This document shows, piece by piece, positions 27,588 to 36,614 of a stretch of 64,000 nucleotides of DNA (positions are counted from its first letter, which is position 1; every line of letters begins with the position of its first letter). Under the pieces are notes generated by a model. It ran no database searches. It saw only the letters and a program-made list of their open reading frames with translations, and was not told the origin of the DNA. This stretch comes from Myxococcales bacterium (GTDB lineage Bacteria; Myxococcota_A; Polyangia; Haliangiales; Haliangiaceae). The stretch spans positions 186,001-250,000 of the forward strand of contig JADJGV010000005.1 of NCBI GenBank assembly GCA_016707895.1, given 5' to 3'. The position numbers and the translations under genes are program-made.

Positions 27588-28657
27588 TCCGCCGTTCGCT
27601 CCTCGTGGGGTCGCTGCTCGCCGCGCTGGCGACCGCGGCCGCGTGCCAGCCCCCCGGCGCCGCCCGCTACAGCCGGCAGCAGGCCCAGACCTCGCTCAAG
27701 AAGCTGGGCACCCCCGGCCTGATCCTCGGCGAGTTCCACCTGACCAAGGTGACCGACGGCGACACCATCCGGGTCGACGGCCTCGACAGCTCGCTGCGCC
27801 TGATCGGCCTCGACGCCGAGGAGACGTTCAAGAACGAGCCCGATCGCCGCGGCGCCGAGGGCGACTTCGACGCATACCTGCGCGAGAAGCGCGGCGGCGG
27901 CAAGCACCCGGTCAAGGCCGCGACGCCGCTCGGCGAGGAGGCCAAGCACTTCGCGAAGCAGTTCTTCCACGACCACGAGAAGGTGCGCATCGAGCGCGAC
28001 GTGCCCGGCGAGATCCGCGATCGCTACGACCGTTACCTCGCGTACGTGTTCGCCGAGATCGACGGCAAGTGGGTCAACTACAACGTCGAGTGCGTGCGCG
28101 CCGGCATGTCGCCGTACTTCATGAAGTACGGCTACTCGCAGCGGTTCCACGCCGACTTCGTCGCCGCCGAGGCCGAGGCCAAGGCCGCCAAGCGCGGCAT
28201 CTGGGACCCGACCAAGCAGCACTACCCCGACTACGACGAGCGCGCGACGTGGTGGACCGCCCGCGCCGAGTTCATCGCGCGCTACCAGCCGCAGATCGAC
28301 AGCGACCCCAACTTCATCGTGCTGACCCACTGGGACGCGATGAAGAAGATCGAGGATCGGGTCGGCCAGGAGGTGGCGATCCTGGCCACCATCGGCGACA
28401 TCAAGCTCGGCGATCGCGGGCCGACCAAGGTGATGCTGTCGCGCAAGATGTTCGGCGACTTCCCGCTGGTGTTCTTCGACAAGGACGTCTTCGCGTCGAG
28501 CGGCGTCAGCGCGTTCAAGGGCGAGTTCATCGTCGCCAAGGGCGTCGTGACGACCTACACCAACAAGTACACCAAGAAGAAGCAGTTCCAGATCCAGGTC
28601 GACCGCCCCGGCCAGCTGCTGCTGCCCGAAATCCCCGGCCTCGCCCCCCCGCAGTGA
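27578..28657 (+). CDS. SNase-fold (thermonuclease-like) lipoprotein with extra C-terminal domain
   Basis: 359 residues. Lipoprotein signal LLVGSLLAALATAAACQPP. The SNase domain covers about residues 50-210: VTDGDTIRV, the Arg/Glu pair in LRLIGLDAEE and the second Arg in RDRYDRYLAYVF correspond to the three catalytic residues of staphylococcal nuclease. The C-terminal 130 residues, with EVAILATIGDIK and FKGEFIVAKGVVTTY, look like an added OB-like beta domain. Predicted to cut DNA or RNA at the cell surface. It overlaps the LTD lipoprotein gene upstream by 10 nt. Confidence 0.85.
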   Translation: MSLIRRSLLVGSLLAALATAAACQPPGAARYSRQQAQTSLKKLGTPGLILGEFHLTKVTDGDTIRVDGLDSSLRLIGLDAEETFKNEPDRRGAEGDFDAYLREKRGGGKHPVKAATPLGEEAKHFAKQFFHDHEKVRIERDVPGEIRDRYDRYLAYVFAEIDGKWVNYNVECVRAGMSPYFMKYGYSQRFHADFVAAEAEAKAAKRGIWDPTKQHYPDYDERATWWTARAEFIARYQPQIDSDPNFIVLTHWDAMKKIEDRVGQEVAILATIGDIKLGDRGPTKVMLSRKMFGDFPLVFFDKDVFASSGVSAFKGEFIVAKGVVTTYTNKYTKKKQFQIQVDRPGQLLLPEIPGLAPPQ

Positions 28658-28718
28658 CCCCGGTCATTGTCGCGCGGCCGCCCCCTGGTCGCGCACCCAC
28701 CGTCACGGCTCCCGTGCG

Positions 28719-30455
28719 ATGATGCGATCCATGCGCCGACTCGCCTGGTCCGACTTGCGCCTCTTGACCGCGGTGGCCGCCGCCGGTGGCCTCGCCGCCT
28801 GCGGGCCGAGCGACGACACCTCCGACTGCACCGGCCTGGTGGCCGGCACGCTGGTGGTGTCCGAGGTGCAGGCCGACTTCGACGCGCCGACCGGTTCGAG
28901 CGGCGCCGACACCGGCCACGAGTGGTTCGAGATCTACAACGCGTCGACGGCGCCGGTCGAGCTGGCCGGCGTGCTGGTCGAGCACATGCGCCCGAGCGAG
29001 ACCGTCGGCAAGGCGCACACGATGCGCACGGTGACGATCCCCGCCAACGGCTACCTCGTGCTCGGCAACGTCGTGCCCGAGGCGGCGCCGGCCCACGTCG
29101 ACTACGGCTACGGCGCCGACCTCGGCGACCTGTACAACGCCGATGGCGGCAAGCTCAAGCTGTCGTGCGGCGGCGTGCTGATCGACGAGGCGATCTACGA
29201 CGGCGTCGAGCCCGGCCACACCCGCACGCTCGACGGCAAGCAGGCGCCCGACTACCAGACCAACGACACCCAGGCGGCGTGGTGCAGCGCCGCCGAGGAT
29301 CCCAGCGCCGAGTACGAGCCGACCAACTTCGGCACGCCGGGCGCGCCCAACCAGGAGTGCATGAACGTCGTCCCCGGCCAGTGCGACGACGGCGGCGCGA
29401 TGCGCGCGACGGTGCCGCCGGCGCCGGGCGACCTGACGATCACCGAGGTCATGCCCGATCCGTCGGCCGCGGCCGACGCGACCGCCGAGTGGATCGAGGT
29501 GCGGGTCAACCGCGACGTCGACCTCAACGACCTCGGCGTGGCCGGCGCCAGCGGCACGCCGGTGGTGCTGTCGTCGCAGACCTGCGTGCGCGCCACCGCC
29601 GGCACCTACCTGGTGTTCGCGCGGTCGACCGACATGGCGATGAACGGCGGCCTGCCGCGCGTCGACGGCGGCGTCGTGTCGCTGACCAACACCAACGGCA
29701 CGGTGCGCCTGCTGATGGGCGCGACCGAGCTCGACGCCATGACGTGGACCAGCGTGCGCGCCGGCAAGTCGCTGCAGCTGTCGGCCGGGCTCACCGCGCC
29801 CGCCGACAACGACGTCCCGGCCAACCTGTGCGACGGCAACGCCGCCTACGGCGCCGGCGATCAGGGCACCCCGGGCGCCGCCAACCGCGACTGCGGCGGC
29901 TCGATGGCCGGCATGTGCATGGACACTGGCACCGGCATGATGCGGCCGATCGTCAGCCCGTCCGCGGGCCAGCTGGTGATCAACGAGTGGATGCCGAATC
30001 CGATGCTGGTCAACGACACCGACGGAGAGTGGTTCGAGGTCAAGGCACTTGCTGACGTCGACCTCAACGGACTCCAGGTCGGCGACGCGACTCTCGTGAC
30101 CACGCCGGCGATCGCCGTGTCTGGTCCCTGCGTACGAGTGGCGACTGGCGGATATGCCTTGTTCGCGCAGACCACGACGCCCGCGACCAACGGGATGCTG
30201 CCTACCGTGGAGGCCGCGTTTCCGACGGGGGTCGACTTGGTCCAGGGGTCAGTTGCCAGTCCTGGCACTCTCCAGATCGCGGTCGGCGGAACCGTGCTCA
30301 GCACGGTGACATGGACTGCCAGCACCGTGGCACGGGCAATCATGCTTGACACCGACGGCACGCAGTGCACGGCGCCAGGCGGCGTGATGCTCTACAACGG
30401 AACCGACACTGGAACTCCACGAGCTTCGAATACTCCTCCAGAGTGCCCCCCCTGA
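28719..30455 (+). CDS. Lipoprotein with three lamin-tail domains
   Basis: 578 residues; start at ATG 28719, with a second ATG four codons later. Signal RLLTAVAAAGGLAACGPS. Three LTD repeats follow, beginning at TLVVSEVQAD (about 47), DLTITEVMPD (about 240) and QLVINEWMPN (about 420); each ends in a Gly-Thr-Pro motif such as FGTPGAPNQEC, QGTPGAANRDC and TGTPRASNTPPEC. The last repeat uses clearly different codons (more A and T) than the first two. It is probably a surface-exposed binding protein of the nuclease neighbourhood. Confidence 0.85.
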   Translation: MMRSMRRLAWSDLRLLTAVAAAGGLAACGPSDDTSDCTGLVAGTLVVSEVQADFDAPTGSSGADTGHEWFEIYNASTAPVELAGVLVEHMRPSETVGKAHTMRTVTIPANGYLVLGNVVPEAAPAHVDYGYGADLGDLYNADGGKLKLSCGGVLIDEAIYDGVEPGHTRTLDGKQAPDYQTNDTQAAWCSAAEDPSAEYEPTNFGTPGAPNQECMNVVPGQCDDGGAMRATVPPAPGDLTITEVMPDPSAAADATAEWIEVRVNRDVDLNDLGVAGASGTPVVLSSQTCVRATAGTYLVFARSTDMAMNGGLPRVDGGVVSLTNTNGTVRLLMGATELDAMTWTSVRAGKSLQLSAGLTAPADNDVPANLCDGNAAYGAGDQGTPGAANRDCGGSMAGMCMDTGTGMMRPIVSPSAGQLVINEWMPNPMLVNDTDGEWFEVKALADVDLNGLQVGDATLVTTPAIAVSGPCVRVATGGYALFAQTTTPATNGMLPTVEAAFPTGVDLVQGSVASPGTLQIAVGGTVLSTVTWTASTVARAIMLDTDGTQCTAPGGVMLYNGTDTGTPRASNTPPECPP

Positions 30456-30512
30456 AAGACGCTGCATCCCTACCCGAGCTGAGCTGCGGGACGCTGAGTC
30501 GTTCTCGTTCCC

Positions 30513-32207
30513 TCAGGGCGGCGGGAGCGGCACGTCAGCGGCGAAGGCGTCGCTGCGTCCGACCCCAACCAGCGGCGCGCCAAGCACGTTGACCTGGGTG
30601 CTGAAGCCGCCCCCAACCGTAAGCGAGTTGCCGGTCGCTGCGAGGCTATCGGCGGTCTCGGCGAGGTTGCTTCGTATCGCCGCCGCCCACGTAGTGGCGC
30701 CTGTGCCTGGCGAGAGTCGGGCCAAGAAGGTGTTCATCGAACCACTGTTGGTGAGGACGGTGTCCCCGAAGGCGATTGTCGGCGACGTGAACGACCCAAG
30801 AAGGGCCACGGAGCCGTCCGCCAGGGTTGCGAGTCTCGTCGGGACGTCGGAGCCTGAGCCGCCAAAGCGCTGCGCCCAACGGACCATGTTGAGGCTGTCG
30901 AGGGCGCCAACGACGGTCTCGCCCCCTGTGCCAGCACCCGACAGGGACTGTCCTGCAAACGACACTCCTCCCGCCACCGCCTCGGAACTCATCGCCAGGT
31001 AGGTGAGCCCATTGATGTCTACAGCCACCGCTGTAACCGTGTCGTCGCCAGTCCCGCCGAGTTGTCGCTGGCGCAGGTACTGGCCGGTCACGCTCGAAAA
31101 CGTGCCAATGAATCCATCCCTGCCCCCTACGGGAACCATGGCACTGCCGCCAATGTTGCATGACGCGCCGAAATTGCCGACCACGTGAAGGACGTCACCC
31201 CGAGCAGCGACAACATCTTCCGCGTAGATCGCTGAACCCGGGCCTCCCAGCCGCTTTAGCCAAACGACCGCACCATCAGTGCCGTCGAGCTTAGCTAGGA
31301 AGACCTCGTTGTCACCTGGTGTCGTTGAGGCAATCGATCCATCGCCGAAGTCGATCGAAGTGTTGAACGCTCCGGCGATGTACACGTCACCTGCCTCGTC
31401 CAGTGTGACGTCTCCGACGCCAGGGTCATCGTTGTCGTCAGCGTGGATCGCCTTCTGCCACAAAAGCGCCCCCGTGGTCCCTGCGAACTTCGCCACGAAG
31501 AAGTCCTTGGTATCACCCGCTGGAAACGGCAACGGCCCGGGGCCACCAAAGTCCGTCATCGATCCGTACGCACCAAACAACACCACGTCCCCGGTCTGCG
31601 TCACGGCGATCCCCGCCGGGTAGTGCGGGCCGGCCCCCGCGATTGTGCGTGTCCAGAGCGTGTCCCCCGCTGCCGACAGGTGCACCAAGCCAAGGTCCAA
31701 GTCCCCAACGTGTGGGAATGTGGTGCCGTCAAAGGTGATCGAGTCGGAGTACCCGAAGGCCGCGGTTGACGTGCCGTCACGCCCGCGCGTGACGCGGATG
31801 TCCCGTTCGCTACCGGGACCGCCAAACTGCGCAACCCACGCCGCCGTGCCGTGCTGCGCGAATCGCGCACCTACCCGGAGTGGGCTCCCCGAAACGGTCA
31901 GGCTGCACGTCGACTCTGTCCCGCAAGTGGCGGCATCTCGCCGCCAACCAATGAAGGTCGAACCCGAAGCCGGGGTCGCGGTTAGCGTGATCACGGTGCC
32001 CTCGCGGACCTGCGCCGAACAAGTGGCTCCGCAATCGAGATCGCCGATGTCCGATTTGATCGAGCCCCCGCCTGTACCGACGTCGACGGTCACCGTGACT
32101 TCCTGCGTGGGTGGTCCGCTATCTACCTCAACATCGGGCGGTCGCTGAAACTGGCAACCGGCGACGAAGCTAACGAATACCAAGTGCGCGTGCATTCGTG
32201 CCGACAT
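30513..32207 (-). CDS. Lipoprotein with divergent InlB repeat and SBBP-type beta-propeller
   Basis: 564 residues. Signal HLVFVSFVAGCQF is a short lipoprotein signal. Residues about 35-100 are a divergent InlB/Flg_new_2 repeat (GSGSTF-like: TLTATPASGSTFIGWRRD..CSLTV). The rest consists of propeller blades with the SBBP pattern (WTRTIAGAGPHYPAGIAVTQTGDVVLFGAY; DVTLDEAGDVYIAGAF; AVAVDINGLTYLAM). A family typical of myxobacterial surface proteins; ligand unknown. Base composition is lower in G+C than flanking genes. No Shine-Dalgarno is visible, and a -10-like TACAAT lies just before the start. Confidence 0.8.
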   Translation of the reverse strand: MSARMHAHLVFVSFVAGCQFQRPPDVEVDSGPPTQEVTVTVDVGTGGGSIKSDIGDLDCGATCSAQVREGTVITLTATPASGSTFIGWRRDAATCGTESTCSLTVSGSPLRVGARFAQHGTAAWVAQFGGPGSERDIRVTRGRDGTSTAAFGYSDSITFDGTTFPHVGDLDLGLVHLSAAGDTLWTRTIAGAGPHYPAGIAVTQTGDVVLFGAYGSMTDFGGPGPLPFPAGDTKDFFVAKFAGTTGALLWQKAIHADDNDDPGVGDVTLDEAGDVYIAGAFNTSIDFGDGSIASTTPGDNEVFLAKLDGTDGAVVWLKRLGGPGSAIYAEDVVAARGDVLHVVGNFGASCNIGGSAMVPVGGRDGFIGTFSSVTGQYLRQRQLGGTGDDTVTAVAVDINGLTYLAMSSEAVAGGVSFAGQSLSGAGTGGETVVGALDSLNMVRWAQRFGGSGSDVPTRLATLADGSVALLGSFTSPTIAFGDTVLTNSGSMNTFLARLSPGTGATTWAAAIRSNLAETADSLAATGNSLTVGGGFSTQVNVLGAPLVGVGRSDAFAADVPLPPP

Positions 32208-32215
32208 CGGACGGC

Positions 32216-32221
32216 ATTGTA
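32216..32221 (-). promoter_or_regulatory. -10-like TACAAT just upstream of the propeller gene start
   Basis: On the minus strand TACAAT ends 9 nt before ATG at 32207. Transcription starting 7 nt downstream would leave a leader of about two bases. No convincing -35 is visible and no ribosome-binding site precedes the start, so a leaderless transcript is possible. Confidence 0.35.
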
Positions 32222-32312
32222 ACAAAGAGCTGCGCGGGCGGCGGGGGCCGTTCCTCGATGCCGGACACAGTGCCGTCGGGCCGCTCGTGGTAACCTCGGA
32301 CGCCGGGCATCG

Positions 32313-32822
32313 ATGATGGCACCCAACAATGTCTCGCTCGTGCCCGTGAAGCTGGCGCTGGTGGCCGCGGCCGTGGGGCTGGCTGCCTGCGGTGGACCCG
32401 ACGCGACCTGCGGGCCGACGTCGGGCGTGGTGCAGCGCGCGATCGACGGCGACACCATCGAGCTGACCACCGGCGAGCGCATCCGCTACCTGCTGGTCGA
32501 CACGCCGGAGTCGGTCAACGGCGCCACCGACTGCTACGGCGAGCCCGCCCACCAGCTCAACAGTGACCTGGTGGCTGGCAAGACCGTGCAGCTCGCCTAC
32601 GACGAGGCCGGCTGCACCGATCGCTTCGATCGCCTGCTGGCCTACGTCTCGGTCGACGGCGTCGAGGTCAACCGGCTGATGGTCGAGCGCGGCTACGCCT
32701 GCGCGCTGTACATCCCGCCGGCCGGCACCGACCGCCACGTCGAGTTCGAAAACCTCGAGGCCGCGGCCCGCGCGGCCGGGCGCGGAATGTGGTCTGCTTG
32801 CACCGTGGTGACATGCGATTGA
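32313..32822 (+). CDS. Small SNase-fold (thermonuclease-like) lipoprotein
   Basis: 169 residues (start ATG 32313 or 32316). Signal VKLALVAAAVGLAACGG. The mature protein is a single SNase domain: AIDGDTIEL, RIRYLLVDTPES with the catalytic Arg and Glu, and DRFDRLLAYVSVDG with the second Arg. All three catalytic positions of staphylococcal nuclease are retained. It is about half the size of the paralogue at 27578. Its end overlaps the HHH/barrel gene start, so the two are translationally coupled. Confidence 0.85.
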   Translation: MMAPNNVSLVPVKLALVAAAVGLAACGGPDATCGPTSGVVQRAIDGDTIELTTGERIRYLLVDTPESVNGATDCYGEPAHQLNSDLVAGKTVQLAYDEAGCTDRFDRLLAYVSVDGVEVNRLMVERGYACALYIPPAGTDRHVEFENLEAAARAAGRGMWSACTVVTCD

Positions 32823-34993
32823 TGCGCGCGCTGGCAGCGGCCGTCGCGCTGACGCTCCCGACGGCGGCGATCGCCGCCCCCTACGAGGCGTTCATCGACG
32901 TCGCCTCGCAGGAGGACCTCGACGACCTGTTCGCCACCGGCGACATCTCGGCCGAGACCCACGACGCGCTGACCGAGCTCTTGTCGCGCGGCGTCGACCT
33001 CGATCGGGCCAGCCGCGAGGAGCTGTACTCGCTGCCCAACCTCACCTACGACGAGGTCGACGCGATCCTCGCGTACCGCGCGACCCAGCGCTTCGTCGCC
33101 GACCCGGCCGATCTCGTCGCGGCCGGCGCGATCACCGAGCAGAAGCTCCTGGCGATCTCGGCGTTCCTGGTGCTGCACGATCGCACCCGCGGCCAGTACG
33201 CGCCGCGCGGCACGGTGCGGGCCGCGCTGCGTGGCGCCCAGGGCGACGACGTGCTGCCGCCGATCGCCGCGCGGGCGCGGGTGACGTTCGGGCGGCGCAT
33301 CACGGCCGGCGCGGTGTTCACCACCACGCGGCTGCGGCTGGGCGACCTGGCCTGGGACCCCAACCGCGATGGCCTGATCGTCGACGACGCCGGCCTGCAG
33401 GCGCACCTGCCCAAGGCGTTGGTCCGCTACACCGCCGATCACTTCGACGTGATCGCCGGCAACTACCGGGTCGGCTTCGGCGAGCGGGTGACCTTCGACA
33501 ACAGCGCCGACTACACGCCGAGCGGCATCTACTACGACGATCAGCTGCACTACGATCCGTCGCTCGGGCGGTCGTGCCGCCAGGCCACCGGCGAGCTGGC
33601 CGGCTCGCCGTGCACTGGCGACTACGACTACGTGTCGTCGGACAACCGCTGGAGCGACGGCCTGTTCGGCGTCGCCGCCGGCAGCGATCACATCGCGCTG
33701 GGCCAGGGCTACGCGCAGGCCTACGCGTGGGGCAGCTTCCAGCCCAAGAGCATCTACCAGTACGAGGTGCTCGACCGCGGCGCGTGCGCCGACCCGTACG
33801 ACGGCACCGACCCGGCGTGCGGCGCGCCGCCGGTGTTCGTGCGCCCCGACGGCGACGCGCTGGCCCCGGCCGCCGCCGCCGCGTACCAGACGCTGCCCGA
33901 CGCCTACGCCGAGGCGCTGGTCGGCGCCCACGCGGCGTTCCACGCGGCGCGCCGCGACTACCTCGGCGTCACCGCCTACGGCGCCACCACCCGCTGGCTG
34001 GTCGAGCAGCCCGACGGCGTCGACCTCGACTTCCAGGACTGGTCGCGGGTGCCGATCGGCGGGCGCTACGGCGCGGTCGGCGTTTCGGCCGGGCTCGGCC
34101 GCGGCATCTACGACGGCTTCCTCGAGGTGGCGCGCAGCTTCGATCGCAGCCCCGACGCGCCGGGCGCGATCGACGGCGGCGGCGGGTTCGGCGCCGAGGC
34201 GCGCTTCACCCGCTCGTTGCGCAAGCGCGAGCTGGAGCTCTCGGCTCGCTACTACGACCCCAACTTCGACAACCCCTACGCCGGCTCGATCGCCGCGGCC
34301 GACGAGGTCGACGGCGTCCGCGTGCGCGGCGAGCACGGCGTGCGCGTGCGCTACAGCGGGCGCCACGGCCGAGTCACCCTGCGCGCCGCGCTCGACCTGT
34401 GGCGCGGCTACGTCGCGTCGTCCGACTCGTACCTACCGCGCGTCGACAGCTACCTGCACGTCGACGTCCAGGGCTCGGATCAGCTCGGCTACGGCGCGTG
34501 GGTCGACTTCGCCGACAAGGACCTGTCGGAGGGCGGCCACGCGCAGTGCTACGAGGTGACGTTCGTCGACGACGAGCGCGGCGAGCCGATCCCGTGCAAG
34601 GGCATGCGGCTCAAGACCACCGGCCGGCTGCGGATCACGCCCGACAAGCGGCTGACGGTGGTCGCGCAGGTGCAGCACGCGCTGCAGGACGACGGCCGCT
34701 ACACCGACAAGCGCCGCAGCGACGTCGCGGCCAGCGTCGCCGCGACCTACAAGGCGTCCAAGACGCTGCGCCTGCGCGGGCGCGTGCGCTACCTCAACGA
34801 GGACATCTCCGACAACGCGTACCTCGAGCAGTCGCTGTGGACCTACGGCGAGGTGTGGCTGCGGACCCGGACCAAGGACGCGCTGACGCTGCGCGCCGAT
34901 CTGTTCGTCTGGCTCGACGATCGCGCCAGCACCGCGCTGCGGTCGCCGTCGCCCGAGCTGCGGGCGATGCTCGGCTACGTCGCCAAGTTCTGA
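32813..34993 (+). CDS. Outer-membrane beta-barrel with N-terminal helix-hairpin-helix region
   Basis: 726 residues from ATG 32813 (ATG 32822 also possible). A Sec signal (RALAAAVALTLPTAAIAAP) exports it. Residues 20-130 hold two helix-hairpin-helix-like units (VDLDRASREELYSLPNLTYDEVDAILAYR resembles ComEA), a fold that usually binds DNA. Residues 140-726 alternate charged and aromatic residues in beta-strand pattern and end in a terminal Phe (LGYVAKF), the hallmark of outer-membrane barrels. Its ATG lies inside the upstream nuclease gene, so a joint role in DNA handling at the outer membrane is plausible. I do not recognise a named family. Confidence 0.75.
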   Translation: MRLMRALAAAVALTLPTAAIAAPYEAFIDVASQEDLDDLFATGDISAETHDALTELLSRGVDLDRASREELYSLPNLTYDEVDAILAYRATQRFVADPADLVAAGAITEQKLLAISAFLVLHDRTRGQYAPRGTVRAALRGAQGDDVLPPIAARARVTFGRRITAGAVFTTTRLRLGDLAWDPNRDGLIVDDAGLQAHLPKALVRYTADHFDVIAGNYRVGFGERVTFDNSADYTPSGIYYDDQLHYDPSLGRSCRQATGELAGSPCTGDYDYVSSDNRWSDGLFGVAAGSDHIALGQGYAQAYAWGSFQPKSIYQYEVLDRGACADPYDGTDPACGAPPVFVRPDGDALAPAAAAAYQTLPDAYAEALVGAHAAFHAARRDYLGVTAYGATTRWLVEQPDGVDLDFQDWSRVPIGGRYGAVGVSAGLGRGIYDGFLEVARSFDRSPDAPGAIDGGGGFGAEARFTRSLRKRELELSARYYDPNFDNPYAGSIAAADEVDGVRVRGEHGVRVRYSGRHGRVTLRAALDLWRGYVASSDSYLPRVDSYLHVDVQGSDQLGYGAWVDFADKDLSEGGHAQCYEVTFVDDERGEPIPCKGMRLKTTGRLRITPDKRLTVVAQVQHALQDDGRYTDKRRSDVAASVAATYKASKTLRLRGRVRYLNEDISDNAYLEQSLWTYGEVWLRTRTKDALTLRADLFVWLDDRASTALRSPSPELRAMLGYVAKF

Positions 34994-35017
34994 CGACGCG
35001 GGCTGGGCGTCGCGGCG

Positions 35018-35791
35018 TCAGCCGTCGAACTCGGTCGCCTGATCGCCGGGCTCCTGGAAGCCGCCGCTGCGGAACGTGAGCACCAGCGTGTCGCGGTGGC
35101 CGCGGCGGGCGTCGGTGGGGACGATCGGCGTCGACTCGTGGATGACGCGGGTGTCGTCGATCAGGATCGCGCTCCACGGCTGGCGCAGCGTGAAGCGCAC
35201 GCCGCCCGGGCCGTCGGCGTCGAACACCCGGGTCTCGCCGCCGCGGATCGCCTCGCGCGCCACCAGGATCACCGCGACGAAGTCGACGCCGTCGCGGTGG
35301 GCGCCCTCGGGCGTGGGCCGGCCGACGCCGCCCTCGGTGTCGATGCGGAACGGGTGGGCCTCGACGTAGAAGCGATCCTCGACCGGGCGACGCACGCCGG
35401 CGAAGGTGCGCGCCAGGTGGACCAGCAGCTCGCGCCACGCCGGGTGGTGGACCATCGGGTCGGCCAGCGGCGCGAACCAGCGTTCGATGCCGCCGTGCAG
35501 CGCGTTGTAGGTGGTCGACTGGTAGTGCGCGCGCGGCGGCACCGGCTCGACGCGGCCGACGCCCCCCGCGAGGTGGACGATCGCGCAGCCGTGGCGCCGC
35601 GACCGGTAGCGGCCGCCGTCGCGCAGGTACCCGTCGGCCGGCAGGTCGTCCCAGCACGGCGCCAGGTCGGGCAGCGCCGCGGTGCCGATCAGCGCGGCCA
35701 GCGCCGGCGCCGTCAGCGTGGCGAAGCCCTGGGTCGCCAGGCGCGCCCGCGCGGCGGCGTCGTCGAGGTCGTGATCGAGGTCGAGCTGCAC
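35018..35791 (-). CDS. 2OG-Fe(II) dioxygenase (PF10014-like)
   Basis: 257 residues, cytoplasmic. It should use 2-oxoglutarate, O2 and Fe(II) to hydroxylate a small molecule. The facial triad fits: GAHRDGVDFVAVILVAR contains His-x-Asp near 175, and RVIHESTPI supplies the second His near 225. The following RDTLVLTFRSGG has the Arg that binds 2-oxoglutarate. PF10014 includes free amino-acid hydroxylases such as L-isoleucine dioxygenase, which is a good guess for this protein. It is convergent with the barrel gene at 34993. Confidence 0.85.
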   Translation of the reverse strand: MQLDLDHDLDDAAARARLATQGFATLTAPALAALIGTAALPDLAPCWDDLPADGYLRDGGRYRSRRHGCAIVHLAGGVGRVEPVPPRAHYQSTTYNALHGGIERWFAPLADPMVHHPAWRELLVHLARTFAGVRRPVEDRFYVEAHPFRIDTEGGVGRPTPEGAHRDGVDFVAVILVAREAIRGGETRVFDADGPGGVRFTLRQPWSAILIDDTRVIHESTPIVPTDARRGHRDTLVLTFRSGGFQEPGDQATEFDG

Positions 35792-35843
35792 GGTCGCATG
35801 CTACTCCCGCGCTCGCGCGCCGCAAGCTGGTAGCCTCGGCGGC

Positions 35844-36491
35844 GTGGAGCCCGCGCTGCTCGTGTTCACCAAGGTCGCGGTCGGGGTCGCGCTGGCGGCG
35901 CCGGTCGCGGTGCGCGCGTGGAAGCGACGGCGGGCCACCCGCGCGGCGCGTCCCGCGACGATCGGCGAGGCGCTCGAGGGTGTGCCGGTGCGCGTCGTCG
36001 GGCGGATCGTCGAGGCCGAGGCCACGCTGCAGGCGCCGATGACCGGGCGCCGCTGCGCCGGCTACCACGTGCTCGTCGAGGAGCGCGCCAGCCAGCAGTG
36101 GGAGTGGCGCGGCGAGCGGCGCGAGGGCCGCGAGCTGGTCATCGAGGACGCCACCGGGCGCGCGATCGTCGATCTGACCACGGCCGCGATCTCGGACGAG
36201 GTCAGCGTGCGGGTCGGCCGTACGACGTTGGACGAGCCCACGGTCGCCGCGCTGCTGCAGGCGCGCCCCGGGCCGCCGCCGCGCGGCCAGCTGCGGTGGC
36301 GCGAGCGCGCGCTCGAGGTCGGGACGTCGGTCGCGGTGGTGGGGCGCGCGGTGCGCGAGCCCGATCCCGACGCGGTCCACCGCGTCACCGGCTATCGCGC
36401 CGGCCCGCCGACCCGCCTGCGCTTCACCGGATCGCCCGCGCGGCCGGTGCTGGTCACCGACGACCCCGAGTTCGCCGACCCCGCGACCTAG
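35844..36491 (+). CDS. GIDE-domain (MUL1-like) single-pass membrane protein
   Basis: 215 residues from GTG 35844. One N-terminal membrane segment (LLVFTKVAVGVALAAPVAVRAW) precedes a GIDE-like region: VRVVGRIVEAEATLQAPMTGRRCAGYHVLVEE, a Trp/Glu-rich hairpin, and LVIEDATGRAIVDL. This domain occurs in mitochondrial MUL1 E3 ligases; here the RING finger is absent, as in most bacterial forms. Function unknown. A later Usp gene lies 123 nt downstream. Confidence 0.7.
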   Translation: MEPALLVFTKVAVGVALAAPVAVRAWKRRRATRAARPATIGEALEGVPVRVVGRIVEAEATLQAPMTGRRCAGYHVLVEERASQQWEWRGERREGRELVIEDATGRAIVDLTTAAISDEVSVRVGRTTLDEPTVAALLQARPGPPPRGQLRWRERALEVGTSVAVVGRAVREPDPDAVHRVTGYRAGPPTRLRFTGSPARPVLVTDDPEFADPAT

Positions 36492-36614
36492 CACGCGTCT
36501 CGCGACGGCGTTCAGACCGTGCCGTGTTCCAGGCTTGCGGTACTTCGTCGCGCCCCCGGGCGGCGGCCGCCGGCGAGACTACGTTGACGCTGCAGCCCCG
36601 CCGCGGAGGTCTCC

